Below, piece by piece: positions 20,680 through 31,987 of a DNA stretch of 64,000 nucleotides. The first letter of the stretch is position 1; the number at the start of each line of letters is the position of its first letter. Made by a program: the position numbers and the translations under genes. The notes beneath the pieces are model-generated. The model was not told where the DNA came from, did no database searches, and was given only the letters and a program-made list of their open reading frames with translations. The stretch is from Amphibalanus amphitrite (lineage: Eukaryota > Arthropoda > Thecostraca > Balanomorpha > Balanidae), in assembly GCF_019059575.1 (NCBI RefSeq), contig NW_024882042.1, positions 372,001 through 436,000 of the forward strand, in the 5' to 3' direction.

Positions 20680-23606
20680 CCCGCGCCCTGGTGGGGTCTG
20701 TTTATAACGCGACCTGGTGGGGGGGGGCTATTTTTTGCCCCCCCCCCCTCGTATCTCCGAAACTACTGGACGGATCCGCAAAATTCAAACGGCGTTCGAA
20801 AGGCCTGTCAAATTTGTCATAGGAAACCAAATTTCATTGACCTCGGGGTCACCAATGACGTCACAGGTCAGGTCAAAGATGAAATGTTTCACCGTTCACG
20901 GGTCTTCTAGGGAATGCGCTATAACACCGAGAAAAACGCATTTTGTCGAGAATCAGCGATAGGGCGTCAGTTGCCTAGTAGATATGTTGCTATTAGAGGT
21001 CACTGACAATACCAGGTCAGGTCACAGGTCAGGTCACCAAGGGTCACGGGTCAGGTCACATGAGCCCAACTTTACTAAGGTTGTGTGATGCATGTTTTAT
21101 GGCCAATTTTTCATTTCCAACTCAATGGTGTTGGTTATAAGACTATCAGGTACGGCTTAGGTCACTTTTTGGTGAAGTGCAGGTCAAGCTCAGGTCAAGC
21201 TCGGGCCAAAAAAGGTCAAATTTTAAAGTTGATAGTTTTGCATAAACTGGGTATTGATTCGATGCAGCTCGTCACGGGGAGTCTAATGGTGGTCTTTGTT
21301 TTGCGCTACGAGGTCTAGAATTGCTAAAAAAATTGAGTTTGAAGATTTGACGTCATCAATTTTGAAGTTTTTTCACTATAACTTCGCCAAAAAAGAGGTA
21401 TCAATCTCAAATTTGGTATGTGGATGGAAGGCGGTAAGGACTAGTGGTGTCGATCGGTTACCGAAAATTTCGGTTACCGAAAATTTCGGTTACCGAAAAT
21501 ATATGCTGACCGATTTGGTAATCGGTCGGTCAGGCCCCCCCAAAATCGGACACTTTCGGTCACCCTGCCAGTGAAACCATTTTCAAAAAGAGAAAGTATT
21601 CCATTTTTGCCTAGTTAAAATGAAATTTATTGGGATGTTAATGATAGAGTTGCAAAATTTCCCCCAAATGTCAAATGCCACATTTTGGCAACTTCATTAG
21701 CCATCCCACCCAGCAGGCAGCAGCCACCCATTGTCCAACCACAACTACAAGCAGGCTGATTTTGACTCAGTTGGCCCCACAAGTACACACAATTTTGAAA
21801 CTCTATTCCAGTCTAACTGTTAAATTTCACCTGTAATCAAAGAAGTATTGCCTGCAAAAATCATTATACAGTCATCAAAAATGCAAGGACAAAAATAACT
21901 TGAATTACTGAAATGTGTTTCTGAAGACTGGAAAGTTAGCACTTAGCACTTAGCAGTGATCACATTTACATTTCACAGGTGTTCTACTATTCCACATTCT
22001 CCTTAAATATTGCAGGTACCAACCAAATGTTTGAAATCTAGATGACCACAACATAAAAACATAGGAATCTTGACAAAAACTACAGATTCGGCCCATGTCC
22101 AATTTCTGGAATCTTCCAAATCCACATTCCAAACACAAGGAAGGATTTCGAAACAGATGCGCCATAACAGAGATTTTAAACCAGCTGATTAAGTTGCTGC
22201 AAAAAAAGTTTTGGATTGTTACATGCTGACTCGTGAATTATTATTTTTTGATGTAAATGATCCAAAACGATATTTAATTCTAATGAAATCAACATTGTGA
22301 GTGTAATCCACTACAAGAAAATTAATTTCCCTCCAATAATTCTACCAAAAGGGCATATAAATAAATATTACGTCATCATCATACATCCTTTCGTTAGGGT
22401 AGAGAGGATCTTAAAAAGTCAATCCTTGGTTCTTCTATTACTTTTGCGCCACTTTGGCGCCACTTTGTATAAGTTTTGTCTCTGCATATTTTGTTTTCTT
22501 GTAAAGATAAGAAAAACAAGAGATAAGACAAAGTGCCTGTTTATGAATTTTCATTTCATTTTTGGGACAAAATTCAAGCTCAGAGCTACCTAGTACCTGC
22601 CTTTTCAGCTGGATTTTCAGTGTCAAATTCTTTGTAGGGTATCTCAGACCACATCTCAAGGCTCAAGGCAAGTTTCCAAGCAGTTTTGATGTGTTTTGTG
22701 GTGTGTTGATTCCGCCTTTTCTCCTAGGGAATGTTGTCATGAACATAGGTACCTATTACCAACCATTTGACTTACTAATTGATCGTGCTTTTGCAACATG
22801 AATGAGCATTCTTCCTTACATAGACCACAGTAGATTCTTGACAATTCTAATTAACCAAATCTGTGAAATGCTGAGGTCCATGTGTTGCTACCCTCAGCAA
22901 TGTAACTTCTACCACAAAATGTATTTTGCAGTGGCTAAGGATTGACTGAACTTGGACTGAAATGCCATTTCCCATTATTTTCCATCAGAATTTGCCAAAT
23001 ATTTTAATTTTGGGGTAGAGTAATAGCAAATAGAATTTCGGTCAAATTTCGGTCAAATTTTGGCTTGGGATTTATCGGTCGGTATTCGGTCGGAAATTTT
23101 CCCCAAATTTTGGTTTCGGTCGGTATCGGTTAGACATTTTTTGGAAAATGACATCACTAGTAAGGACTATCACATATATTCCGGTTTTTGCGAAATTCCA
23201 AAAACTTTTTGGATTTTTCGATTATTATATCCAAAAGAATCTATTTTTTGATTTTTGGGGGTCAAAATCCAAAAATTTCAAAAATCCGAGATAGCAGTTT
23301 TGTAGCCCTGTTCATTCTACAGCTTTTATGTCTATCATTTTTCTGTATTTGCAAAGCTATAGGCCTGACAGCTCTTCCCGCGAAACCCTTTTTTGGGTCG
23401 AAAACGGCAGAACATGACGTCACTCTGACGTGATTTGCGGCCAACCTATCATAGCTTTTGGAATTTGTTTTGGTCACAATGTGTAAAATTGATGTCCGGG
23501 AGGGTACTTAAAGTTTGGTGACGATCGGCGCAGCGGTTCTGGAGATATATCGAAAAGTCTGGAGGGGGGGGGGCAAAAAATAGCCCCCCCCCCACCAGGT
23601 CGTGGG
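20680..23606. mobile_element. TTAA-flanked AGGTCA-rich element (hAT inserted)
   Basis: It is flanked by TTAA at 20676-20679 and 23607-23610. The ends begin CCCGCGCCCTGGTGGGG and, at the right, the complement of CCCACGACCTGGTGGGG. Just inside each end a G-run and C-run flank a 10-nt loop (CTATTTTTTG at the left, its complement at the right). The left terminal word is duplicated (ACGCGACCTGGTGGGG at about 20709). Internal blocks hold CAGGTCAGGTCACAGGTCAG-type repeats and TGACGTCA. It aligns along its length with 41962-43136, so the two are one family. TTAA duplication with CCC ends fits piggyBac-like MITEs, but no transposase is present. Confidence 0.85.
21442..23159. mobile_element. hAT-like non-autonomous element nested in the TTAA element
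   Basis: It is flanked by the perfect 8-bp duplication GTAAGGAC (21434-21441, 23160-23167), with terminal repeats TAGTGGTGTC and the complement of GACATCACTA. The related element at 42680-42725 shows the corresponding uninterrupted sequence running into ACATATATTCCGG. An 8-bp duplication with TAGTG-type ends matches hAT. Subterminal GGTTACCGAAAATTTC repeats (left) and TCGGTCGGTATCGG repeats (right) are present. Only short open frames occur in 1.7 kb, none like a BED/hAT transposase. Confidence 0.9.
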
Positions 23607-23657
23607 TTAAGTCCTAATGCGTCAAAAAATTAGACAAACGGAAAAACCACGAGCAAC

Positions 23658-23772
23658 AATGGCTGCTGTCCATTGACAGTAATGGCTACTGCCCATGGAC
23701 GGTAATGGCCGCTGTCCATGGACGGTAATGGCCTAATGGCTGCTGCCTATGGACGGTAGAGGCTGCTGTCCC
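23658..23772. repeat. 23-bp minisatellite, about 5 copies
   Basis: ATGGCCGCTGTCCATGGACG then GTA recurs with small variants; one unit carries an 8-bp insertion. Confidence 0.85.
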
Positions 23773-24067
23773 ACCGGAGACGGAGGGGGCGAGCGCAGCT
23801 CCCAGACACCATTCAAGGAATCGCTGTTTCATTACTGAAAGCGGAGAGTCAACGACTGATACACTTCGGCCAGGATAAATGAGGAAATTTGCCAAGTGAC
23901 CTGCCAATCGATACCGCAGTGTTCTATTGAAGCAAAATACAAGTATTTCGAGAACAGTTAACATCAATAACGTGTTAGCCTTTCGGTTGTGGACTACACT
24001 CGTTCCGTCTGATAAAGTACCGCGTCTGGACTCCTCCAGAGCCTGGGAAAGGGCGGCCTTTTCCGGC

Positions 24068-24157
24068 AGCAGTTCCGTGCACACTCTGTCAGCGCCCGCC
24101 GCGGCCCGGGGGCAGCAGTTCCGTGCACACTCTGTCAGCGCCCGCCGCGGCCCGGGC
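24068..24157. repeat. 45-bp tandem duplication
   Basis: CAGTTCCGTGCACACTCTGT then CAGCGCCCGCCGCGGCCCGG occurs twice. Confidence 0.9.
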
Positions 24158-24778
24158 GGGACACGGACACTGACAGATGGCCGCCAACGGCGGGGAGCAC
24201 GCTCCCAGGGATAGCGGGCCGACACTGCACACACAGCCGCCCGCGGCACGATGGAGCTGTGTCAGCGGCCGACGACAGTAGCAGGAAACGGACTATATCC
24301 CGGACGAGGCGAAGAAGTAGGAGCGGCACGGATGATCAGTCCGAGCGGGCCACACAGCAGGAGGGTCCGGCGGAGGAAGATCTATTTGTGTTGTGAGGTT
24401 ATCGGTGGAGCCAACAAATTACTTAATGAAACTACTTTTATTGACGTCACAAATATGTCCTTACATAAGCAGAGGAGGATCTGGCAGGGCAAGACCTACT
24501 CCAGCAGGACCGGCGCCGCATGAGTCAGAGTGCATATCGATCATTGTTAATCGCATGTCTGACTATATCAGTCCGGTGTCGGTCCCCTATCCGTCCCGGG
24601 TCAGTCCGGTGTCAGTACCGAGACGGTCCCGTGTCGTCCGGCCGACGACCGGCGTCGGCATCGTTCGGAGTCCCGTCACGGCCGGTCGGGCCGCGATATT
24701 GGACCGGCCGGACCGCAGCGGCGGCCGGCAAAACAGGCCGGCCGCAGACACCTGGCCAGCATGGCGGCGGCGGCGAAC

Positions 24779-25430
24779 TGTATGGAGGAGCAGCTGCTGG
24801 CGCTGTATGGAGGAGCAGCTGCTGGCGCTGTATGGATGAGCGATTGCTGGCGCTGTATGGAAGAGCAGCTGTATGGAGGAGTAGCTGGTGGCGCTGTATG
24901 GAGGAGCAGCTGCTGGCGCTGTATGGAGGAGCGGCTGTATGGAGGAGCAGCTGCTGGCGCTGTATGGAAGAGCAGCTGCTGGCGCTGTATGGAAGAGCAG
25001 CTGTATGGAGGAGTAGCTGGTGGCGCTGTATGGAGGAGCAGCTGTATGGAGGAGCAGCTGTATGCAAGAGCAGCTGTATGCAAGAGCAGCTGTATGGGGG
25101 AGCAGCCGTATGGAGGAGCAGCTGTATGGAGGAGCAGCTGTATGGAGGAGGAGCTGTATGGAGGAGCAGCTCGTGGCGCTGTGTGGAGGAGCAGCTGTAT
25201 GGAGGAGCAGCTGCTGGTGCTGTATGGAAGAGCAGCTGTATGGAGGAGTAGCTGGTGGCGCTGTATGGAGGAGCAGCTGTATGGAGGAGCAGCTATATGG
25301 GGGAGCAGCTGTATGGAGGAGCAGCTGTATGGAGGAGCAGCTGTATGGGGGAGCAGCTGTATGGGGGAGCAGCTGTATGGAGGAGCAGCTGTATGGAGGA
25401 GCAGCTGCTGGCGCTGTATGAATGAGCGGC
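24779..25430. repeat. Mixed 16-bp and 25-bp minisatellite, about 36 units
   Basis: TATGGAGGAGCAGCTG (16 bp) alternates with a 25-bp form carrying an extra CTGGCGCTG. Several frames on both strands remain open for 100-300 codons (Tyr-Gly-Gly-Ala or Leu-Leu-His-Thr-Ala patterns); all are explained by absence of stop triplets in the unit. Confidence 0.95.
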
Positions 25431-26029
25431 TGGTGCAAATAAGGTAGCGCTATATGGCGAAGCAGCTGGTGGCGCACTGCAGGAGGAGCGGCTGGCGCAA
25501 ATGCGGGGGGCGCAAATGCATGACAAGCGCCATGTCTGCGCACAAGTAGGTGTCAGCTGATGCCGAAAGCCATCACGCATCATGTGAAAACCGTGACCAA
25601 GATGAGTAGGCACTAGGCATGGCACACGTTGATATGGGCTCAGATGATGGGCTTACGGGCAACTAGCGAGCTTTGTGGCAGCCTCATTCCGCGTCCCCGG
25701 GCAGAAATTGGGACAAAGCTGAGCTTGGCATATGATGTATGACATAATGAGCAGGCGTTTACTCAGAGTCAGAGTTGCGGACCAGTATAATTTGATATGT
25801 TGATTACCTCGCCTCCGTGCTCCCCTTAGCCGTAGGCTACTTTTAGAGCCCATTAACTGCAGAATATAGTGGGTCGTTTGTCATCCGTTAGGAGTCTCAG
25901 AAGGACCATGATGTGCGGCGCAACACGTGCTAAGTGGCCAGACGAGCACTGCACCCCTCGGTCAGACCGGCCAGTCGGGGGCACACCATAACACAAACTA
26001 CGCACGGCTCATATCACATCACCGATCAC

Positions 26030-26235
26030 ACAGCTCTCACATCACATCACACAGCTCCACAGCACATGACACGTCATACCACAGGGCCCACGGCGCATCA
26101 CATAGCTCAGCAGCACAGGGCCCCGCAGCACATCACAAGGCCCGCAGCGCATCACACAGCTCATCAGCACACGTCCCGCAGCACATCACACGGCCCCGCA
26201 GCACATCACACAGCTCAGCACACACGGCCCCGCAG
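26030..26235. repeat. CAGCACATCACAC-type degenerate repeat
   Basis: CACATCACACAGCTC, CAGCACATCACA and GGCCCCGCAG words recur about every 13-20 bp. Confidence 0.75.
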
Positions 26236-26544
26236 CCCGCTCCGGTGTCGGTACGGGTGTCTGAGTCCCGCCGCCCGTACCTCCAGGACTATCCAACACG
26301 ACACGACCTGTCCCTACATGTTCGGTCCGCACCACCACCCCTCCCAGTCCCCTCGCCATGCCCCTCCCCTCCCCGCCCCCCTGCCGGCTGCTCTCTCCGC
26401 TCGGCCGAGCCGCGACTCGCGGTAACGGGCCGGCCGGTATTGGTGTTGGTTTGCCTGATGCAACAGGCCCGTACTGCGGGCGGTTTCCTTGAAAACCGGC
26501 CGGCTGGCGACCGCCGCCGGTCCGTCCCCGAACCCCGGCAGTCC

Positions 26545-27188
26545 GGTCCAGACACGGCACACCAGTCCAGACATAAGACACCGGTCCAGACACGGCACAC
26601 CAGTCCAGACATAAGACACCGGCCCAGACACGGCACACCAGTCCAGACATAAGACACCGGTCCAGACACGGCACACCAGAGCATAGTTACATGGTACACC
26701 AGAGACGAGTCCAAACACTGTACACCAGGCGCTAAGCACGAGACACGAGTCCAAACACTGTACACTGGCCCAGACACGGTAAACCAGATCAAACACTGTA
26801 CCTACACCAATCCAGACACAGCACACCAGTCCAGACATGGTACACCAGAGCAGACATGGTACACCAGTCCAGACACTGTATACCACTCCAGACATGGTAC
26901 ACCAGTCCAGACATAGTACACCAATCCAGACAATGTATACCACTCTAGACATGGTACACCATTCCAGACATGGTACACCATTCCAGACATGGTAAACCAG
27001 TCCAGACATGGTACACCATGACCAGTACAGACATGGTACACCAATCCAGACAATGTATACCACTCCAGACATGGTACACCAGAGCAGACACAGTTCCTAC
27101 CTACACCAGCCCAGAAACAGTATGTCAGTCCAGACATGGTAGGTACACCAGTCCAGACATCGTACATCAGTTCAGACACAGCATAGCA
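26545..27188. repeat. 19-bp minisatellite, about 33 units
   Basis: CCAGACATGGTACACCAGT repeats for 640 bp. The left part is GC-richer (CCAGACACGGCACACCAGT alternating with CCAGACATAAGACACCGGT). A 252-codon minus-strand frame is a repeat translation. Confidence 0.95.
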
Positions 27189-27698
27189 CCAGTTATGGGG
27201 TGCCCATGGGTTATGGGTAAAATTGTTTGTTGTCAAATTTATCCTCATTGTAGTTCTTTGTCAGTCATTTTACAAATCAGTTAATGACACCATGTAATGA
27301 AGAATGTTGAAGTGACAAAGTTGTTCTTGTAGCTTTAAAGTGTAAAAGTTATGGAGCAGTAGGTACTCTTTGTACTAAAGCACTTGTCCTGGAATTAAAA
27401 TACCAAATAGATGGGTGTTACGTTCCTATTTATTGAGAAGAAAAGCAGGTTCAAAGCATTAAACAGTGGCTTTAAGATCAATTTAATATGGTTCAAGTAT
27501 TTGTATGCAAAAGACTTCTAAATCAAAGCAATTATACTAATGGTTCCAGTCAAACCAAATTAAGTCCAAGTGGTAGGTATGTAGGTTGGTAGGTTGTAGT
27601 TTGGTAGGTTGGGTATAGGAGTAGAGGAGGTATCGTTGGTAAGTTGGTAGGTTGTAGCTATGGTTAGGTCAGAGCCCTGGGTAAATATTTACATAAAG

Positions 27699-28190
27699 TC
27701 CGATCCATATTTCAAGCATAAATTTTGCATATTCTTACGTTATTTGACATCCTGAATGTAGATATGATGCTTACATGCGGCGGAAAACAGTGCTACCATA
27801 TTAAAAATATTTGCTACCATATTTGGGGAAATGTTGGGAACCGGGGTTTTTGGGTGGGGGAGGAAATACAATGCCGTAAGAATGGTTATGAAAGTTGGGG
27901 GAAACTGTTGGGAACCGGGGTTTTTGGGTGGGGGAGGGGGGATCGGGGTTTATGGGTATGGAGAGAAACCCCGGTTCCCAACAGTTTTCCCCAACTTTCA
28001 TGACCATTCTTACGGCATTGTATTCCCTCCCCGACCCAAAAACCCCGGTTCCCAACATTTCCCCAAATACGGTAACAAATATTTTTAATATGGTAAAACT
28101 GTTTTACGTCGCATGTAAGCATCTTATCTACATTCAGGATGTCAAATAACGTAAGAATATGCAAAATTTATGCTTGAAAAGTGGATCGGA
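27699..28190. mobile_element. Foldback MITE with GTTGGGAACCGGGGTT motifs
   Basis: The ends TCCGATCCATATTTCAAGC and the complement of TCCGATCCACTTTTCAAGC start inverted arms of about 235 bp that meet near 27945-27960. Each arm contains GTTGGGAACCGGGGTTTTTG twice. The arms resemble the termini of the large element at 47321-51938 (shared ATCTTAC..TTGAC..CTGAAT order and the same GGGAACCGGGG motif), so both appear to be one superfamily. No target duplication was recognised. It has no coding capacity. Confidence 0.8.
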
Positions 28191-28210
28191 GAGATAAAAT
28201 TTACTTACCT

Positions 28211-28345
28211 CTAATCTAGTTCACCGTGGTTTCGAAAAATACGCTGGACGCGTTGGCGTTCCTCGTTGCGGTACGCAACTGAAACTAGTTCGTATTCCTC
28301 CCACTTGCACCCGGAGCACAACGAACCACCCGGCACGGAAGCCAT
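28211..28345 (-). CDS. Short minus-strand frame followed by a splice-donor-like site
   Basis: A 44-codon frame starts MASVPGGSLCSGCKWEEYEL and ends just before AGAGGTAAGT, a good match to the eukaryotic 5' splice-site consensus. The frame contains one Cys-x-x-Cys and is rich in charged residues, unlike surrounding repeat translations. The stop codon lies before the donor-like site, so if this is an exon the frame or the donor is not as drawn. I do not recognise the family, and it may be chance. No partner exon was found nearby. Confidence 0.15.
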   Translation of the reverse strand: MASVPGGSLCSGCKWEEYELVSVAYRNEERQRVQRIFRNHGELD

Positions 28346-28699
28346 GATCCAACTAACAGACTGGCGGGAAATCGGAAAGCACTGGAAAGCACCTGCTAAA
28401 ACTGGTTCAAACCAGTTTGCTCAAACGGAAACGGAAGTTTCTGCTCTAGATTACAGGTACGAATGGAAAGAAGTTTACGTAAGGTCATAGCTATTAGGCA
28501 TATTTGATAGAAAAGATATCATAATTATATTATTTGAACATAAAAAATAAATAAAAAATCATGAAAAAGCAATTTGAATGTAAAAAGCATTACTTCTTCT
28601 CTATTCAAATTGTTTGATGAAAGTGACGTCAAAATAACAAAACACGAAAAAATGTTTAAAAAATTGGAGTTTTGTTGGGTAGGATAGGAAAAAAAACAC

Positions 28700-28965
28700 G
28701 GCAAAAATTGTCAGAACCTAATCTAACCTGACCTAACCTGACCTACTGATTTTTGCCTACCCGGGGATAAGGAAACAGTTGCTCGCATGAATAGATTGCA
28801 AGCAATGGTAAGTCAAATATTTTTAGGTTAAGTGGTTGTGCATCAGGCCTCAGGCCTTCGGCCTGAGGCCAGATACACAACCACTTAACCTAAAAATATT
28901 TGACTCACCATTGCCTGTAATCTCTCCTAAGGCATTGCCTTCGGCACTGCACCGCTTCGCCACGA
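28700..28965. repeat. Telomere-like repeat plus hairpin module, copy 1
   Basis: Degenerate CCTAA/CCTGA repeats (about 28706-28743) are followed about 50 nt later by a near-perfect palindrome (28796-28920, about 60-nt arms, centre TTC at 28857-28859). Next comes the tail CTCTCCTAAGGCATTGCC. Copy 2 lies at 47941-48290 with the same order of parts. The stem includes AATATTTTTAGGTTAAGTGG and CAGGCC/GGCCTG next to the loop. No protein is encoded. Whether it is an independent element or a piece of a larger one is unknown. Confidence 0.8.
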
Positions 28966-29255
28966 TCATTTTCATGACGTCACTTTCATAATGAGATTGA
29001 AAGGCGTAATGTTTTCACTCAACCTTGGAGTTTATTCATTCGATCCATCTCACGTGGCGCAAACGGCTGATGGAGTGCGTTGACGGTGGGTGTCGTGGGA
29101 TGGTGACCTGCGGCGACGGTAAATATTGCGCAGTTGCTTTAAAACTTGGTTGCGCCATAAATAACTATCAGATATGGAATCAGGAGCTCAAAATACATCG
29201 AGTGGTGTGGTTTTTATAATCGTCTTGTTGATCGGACCTTATGTATATAAATACC

Positions 29256-29436
29256 GAGCCCTGTTCAAGTGTATGTGGCTGCCAGATCTCCCGCAGTAAA
29301 AAAGGCTGGGCCTAGCTAAGCAGGCAATCAGAACAGCGGGGACTGCCATCTATGTGTCGCATGATTGACCGCTTAGCTAAGTCCCACCTTTTTTACCGCA
29401 GGAGCTGTGGCAGCTGCAGCCACATGAACAGGGCCC
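29256..29436. mobile_element. Short MITE with (G)GCCCTGTTC ends
   Basis: The inverted ends are GCCCTGTTCAAGTGTATGTG and the complement of GCAGCCACATGAACAGGGC. Pairing continues inward through TTAGCTAAG and GTAAAAAAGG-type complements, giving an overall stem of about 80 bp. The end word resembles the two PIF-like MITEs at 30148 and 33609, but no 3-bp duplication is visible. Confidence 0.75.
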
Positions 29437-30147
29437 AGGTTAGAATGTTTTATCTACTTGGACTTCACTCTTCACAGCTTCACTCTGCCTACAACCCAAT
29501 GACGTAGGAACAATGCTGCTGTCATATTTGCAGTGCTGGGCACAATCTACCTTCACTCAAAGATCACTGAAAAATAACATGCGGTTGCTGAGCACCTGAA
29601 CACAGCACTCGCTGGCTGAATGCTCCAATAGGCACTGACCTTTCCTGTGAAGGCGATTTTGGTCATGCTCTGCCTGGACAGCAATCTGCAGACTTGCTGG
29701 ATTCCAGACATCCTTATTCTTGTTGTTCTATGGCACACAAGGGAGCTGACGCACAAACGTGTATCACCGGACTCTGATCTTTGGAAATTCTTTAAAAGAT
29801 GTCCGTCACCGCTCACATTAGCTTCGAGACTTTCAAAAACACCTCTCACTTCAACTTTGGTCCTCGATCGCCAGGCGCGTCGCACAAGCCTCCAAGCTTG
29901 TGCTGTTTCAACAATAAAAACACAATGAATACAGGGTCAACGTTCACAACAAGTCTATGATCAAGTTCATAATAAGGAACCTGAACCACAACACACCAAC
30001 ACCACAGCAGTCACCGCTGATCAATTTTTCACGACACCCTCACTCTCCAGCTCCAGTCAAAATGCCAAATCAAAATTACCAAGGTTTGGGGAAAAATAAG
30101 AGGACCACATGTCCATCAAGTTAGCGTCGTATACGTATTCAGATTCA

Positions 30148-30603
30148 GGGCCTGTTCCAGCGCCTCCAGTAGAAATTCTTGACTGGAGGCTCTACCAGAG
30201 GTTTCACTGGAGGCGCTGGAACGCAATCTGGAGATTTCTGGAGATTGGCATCACAGATACCAAAAGAATGGCGATTGTTCTCTCTTGAAACGCAAAATTT
30301 CTTTTCAATTTTATTAAGAAAGATTAACAAAATTATAGCAATGTAATTTTCTTTACATTCAAGTTGTAAAATAGTCAGTCAAAAGTCCTTTGTTTACATT
30401 CGTGATTGTCACATGTGCGCCATAATTGTAGACCAGAGCCTCCAGAGAAATTTGGACCTCTCAACTCTCTGGAGGCTACTGGAGGTTTCTGGAGCTTCGG
30501 CGAGAGCTTTCTGGAGCTTTCTGGAGGCGCTGGAACGCTCTCTGGAGGATTCTAGAGCTTTCTGGAGCTTTCTGGAGGTTTCTGGAGGCGCTGGAACAGG
30601 CCC
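30148..30603. mobile_element. PIF/Harbinger-like MITE
   Basis: The ends are GGGCCTGTTCCAGCGCCTCC and the exact complement, flanked by the 3-bp duplication TCA (30145-30147, 30604-30606). The 3-bp duplication and GGNCTGTTCC ends suggest PIF/Harbinger; this family assignment is inferred. The right part contains tandem TTTCTGGAG-type repeats, with the GCGCTGGAAC terminal word repeated internally near 30209 and 30529. It has no coding capacity. Confidence 0.8.
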
Positions 30604-31987
30604 TCAATTTCGAGCAATGACCGCTCAAAATAATGGTTTACACGGCCTTGAGTTTACAGATAGCCCATGGCACGCTGGCATGTTTATTAATCCCACCCAG
30701 AAATGACAAACAAAGCCTCTGATTGGCCAGTTTTGGCTGACAGACGCAGAATATTTGTCAGCAATAGAATACTATGCTTTAGCACGTTTTCAATAATGAC
30801 GCATCCGTTACATTTACAGGTTAGGGCAGCTAAAATATTGTAATTGATCTAACATGTTAAATATAACACTTTTGGAAGCCCGTAGAGATTGTTTCTAGTG
30901 AGTTAGGTGTTACAAAGTATTAAAAGAAATGATTGTTATCTGTTAAATAAAGAACAAAAGCTTTTAGCTACTAACATCCGCCTGACAGTCTCCAGAATCC
31001 TGCGTACGGGGACACCGCAGTCTCTGTTTCTTATGCTTTCGCAATGGGGAAAAATTGAAATTTTAAATGAGTCAGTATCGTGTTAAGAAGTACTGATGCT
31101 TTCAAAACTAAATGCTTTTCAATTCAAATTCCAGAATATCCTTTCGCGGAAATAGCCCTTCTCAGCCTGTCTCTAACGCTACAAGTCTGAACAGTGAGCG
31201 TCTCATGCGTTGCTCACGTATCGCGATAAAAAGGACGGTGTCATATGATCAAATGAACTTTTCTTATGCATAGAGCATTTGAAACCTCACACCAAACGCC
31301 TCCCTTCCTTGTTTTCCACTGCTGCCTTTCACATACCTTACCTAGTACCTACCCAATGACCGTTCCAGCTCGACATTCCTTATCGACTGCCTCACATTCA
31401 ACGGCCATATCCCACCTACGCTGAAAACCAATCGGAGGCACTTTCAATCGTCCCTTGAATACAATTGCTACCTACACGCATTTAGAGGAGAACGAGGCCC
31501 AGAAAAGGCGTGCATAAAACGATCGGTTTCGGCCCCCATGGAATAAGCCAGGAGGTAAAATCATATTGATTGAAGAACATTTTCGAGGACATGATATCTA
31601 TCAGATATTACTTTGCAAAGGTATTGTGAACATAACGTCCGCGTATCGCAGCTCTGAATCTGCTGGTGTCAGTCCCATGCAGCAGCCACCGGACCACTGC
31701 CCCGCCGCCTGCCGTTCGCTGATCATACAGGCCGGCTGTCCCAGTGTCTCATCAAACGATCACAGCTGACTCATTATTTATAAAATGCCAAACAAAAACA
31801 GACACCCAATATTATAGATCACGCCAGCTCTTTCAGTCATGCGCGTGGAGATATATCGGTAGTTTTCCTATCACAGATCACACTGAACAGAGGAAAAGCG
31901 TACACACGCAGCAATAAATAATGCATTATCAAGTACACCGATCGATGCATCGTGGAATACACCGAAAAAAATACATCACTGCTTTAA

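Larger units (their letters stand above)
23611..27698. other. Minisatellite-rich interval, no gene recognised
   Basis: The listed arrays are separated by 23773-24067, 24158-24778, 25431-26029 and 27189-27698. The last is AT-rich with GGTAGGTTGGTAGGTTG low-complexity sequence near 27570-27660 and marks the change from GC-rich to AT-rich sequence. I saw no supported gene. Confidence 0.55.

Noticed and set aside
24587-25543. 318-codon minus-strand frame rich in SCSSIQLLLHTA
   Set aside because: It is the 16/25-bp minisatellite; several frames on both strands are equally open.
26314-27072. 252-codon minus-strand frame resembling a Cys/Val/Trp-rich protein
   Set aside because: It is explained by the 19-bp minisatellite.
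28857-28861. UUCG tetraloop at the hairpin tip
   Set aside because: The symmetric pairing leaves a three-base TTC loop; the C(UUCG)G geometry would break the next pair.
29553-29928. Overlapping 110- and 93-codon frames as a host gene
   Set aside because: No recognisable domain, no splice context, and both strands are open.
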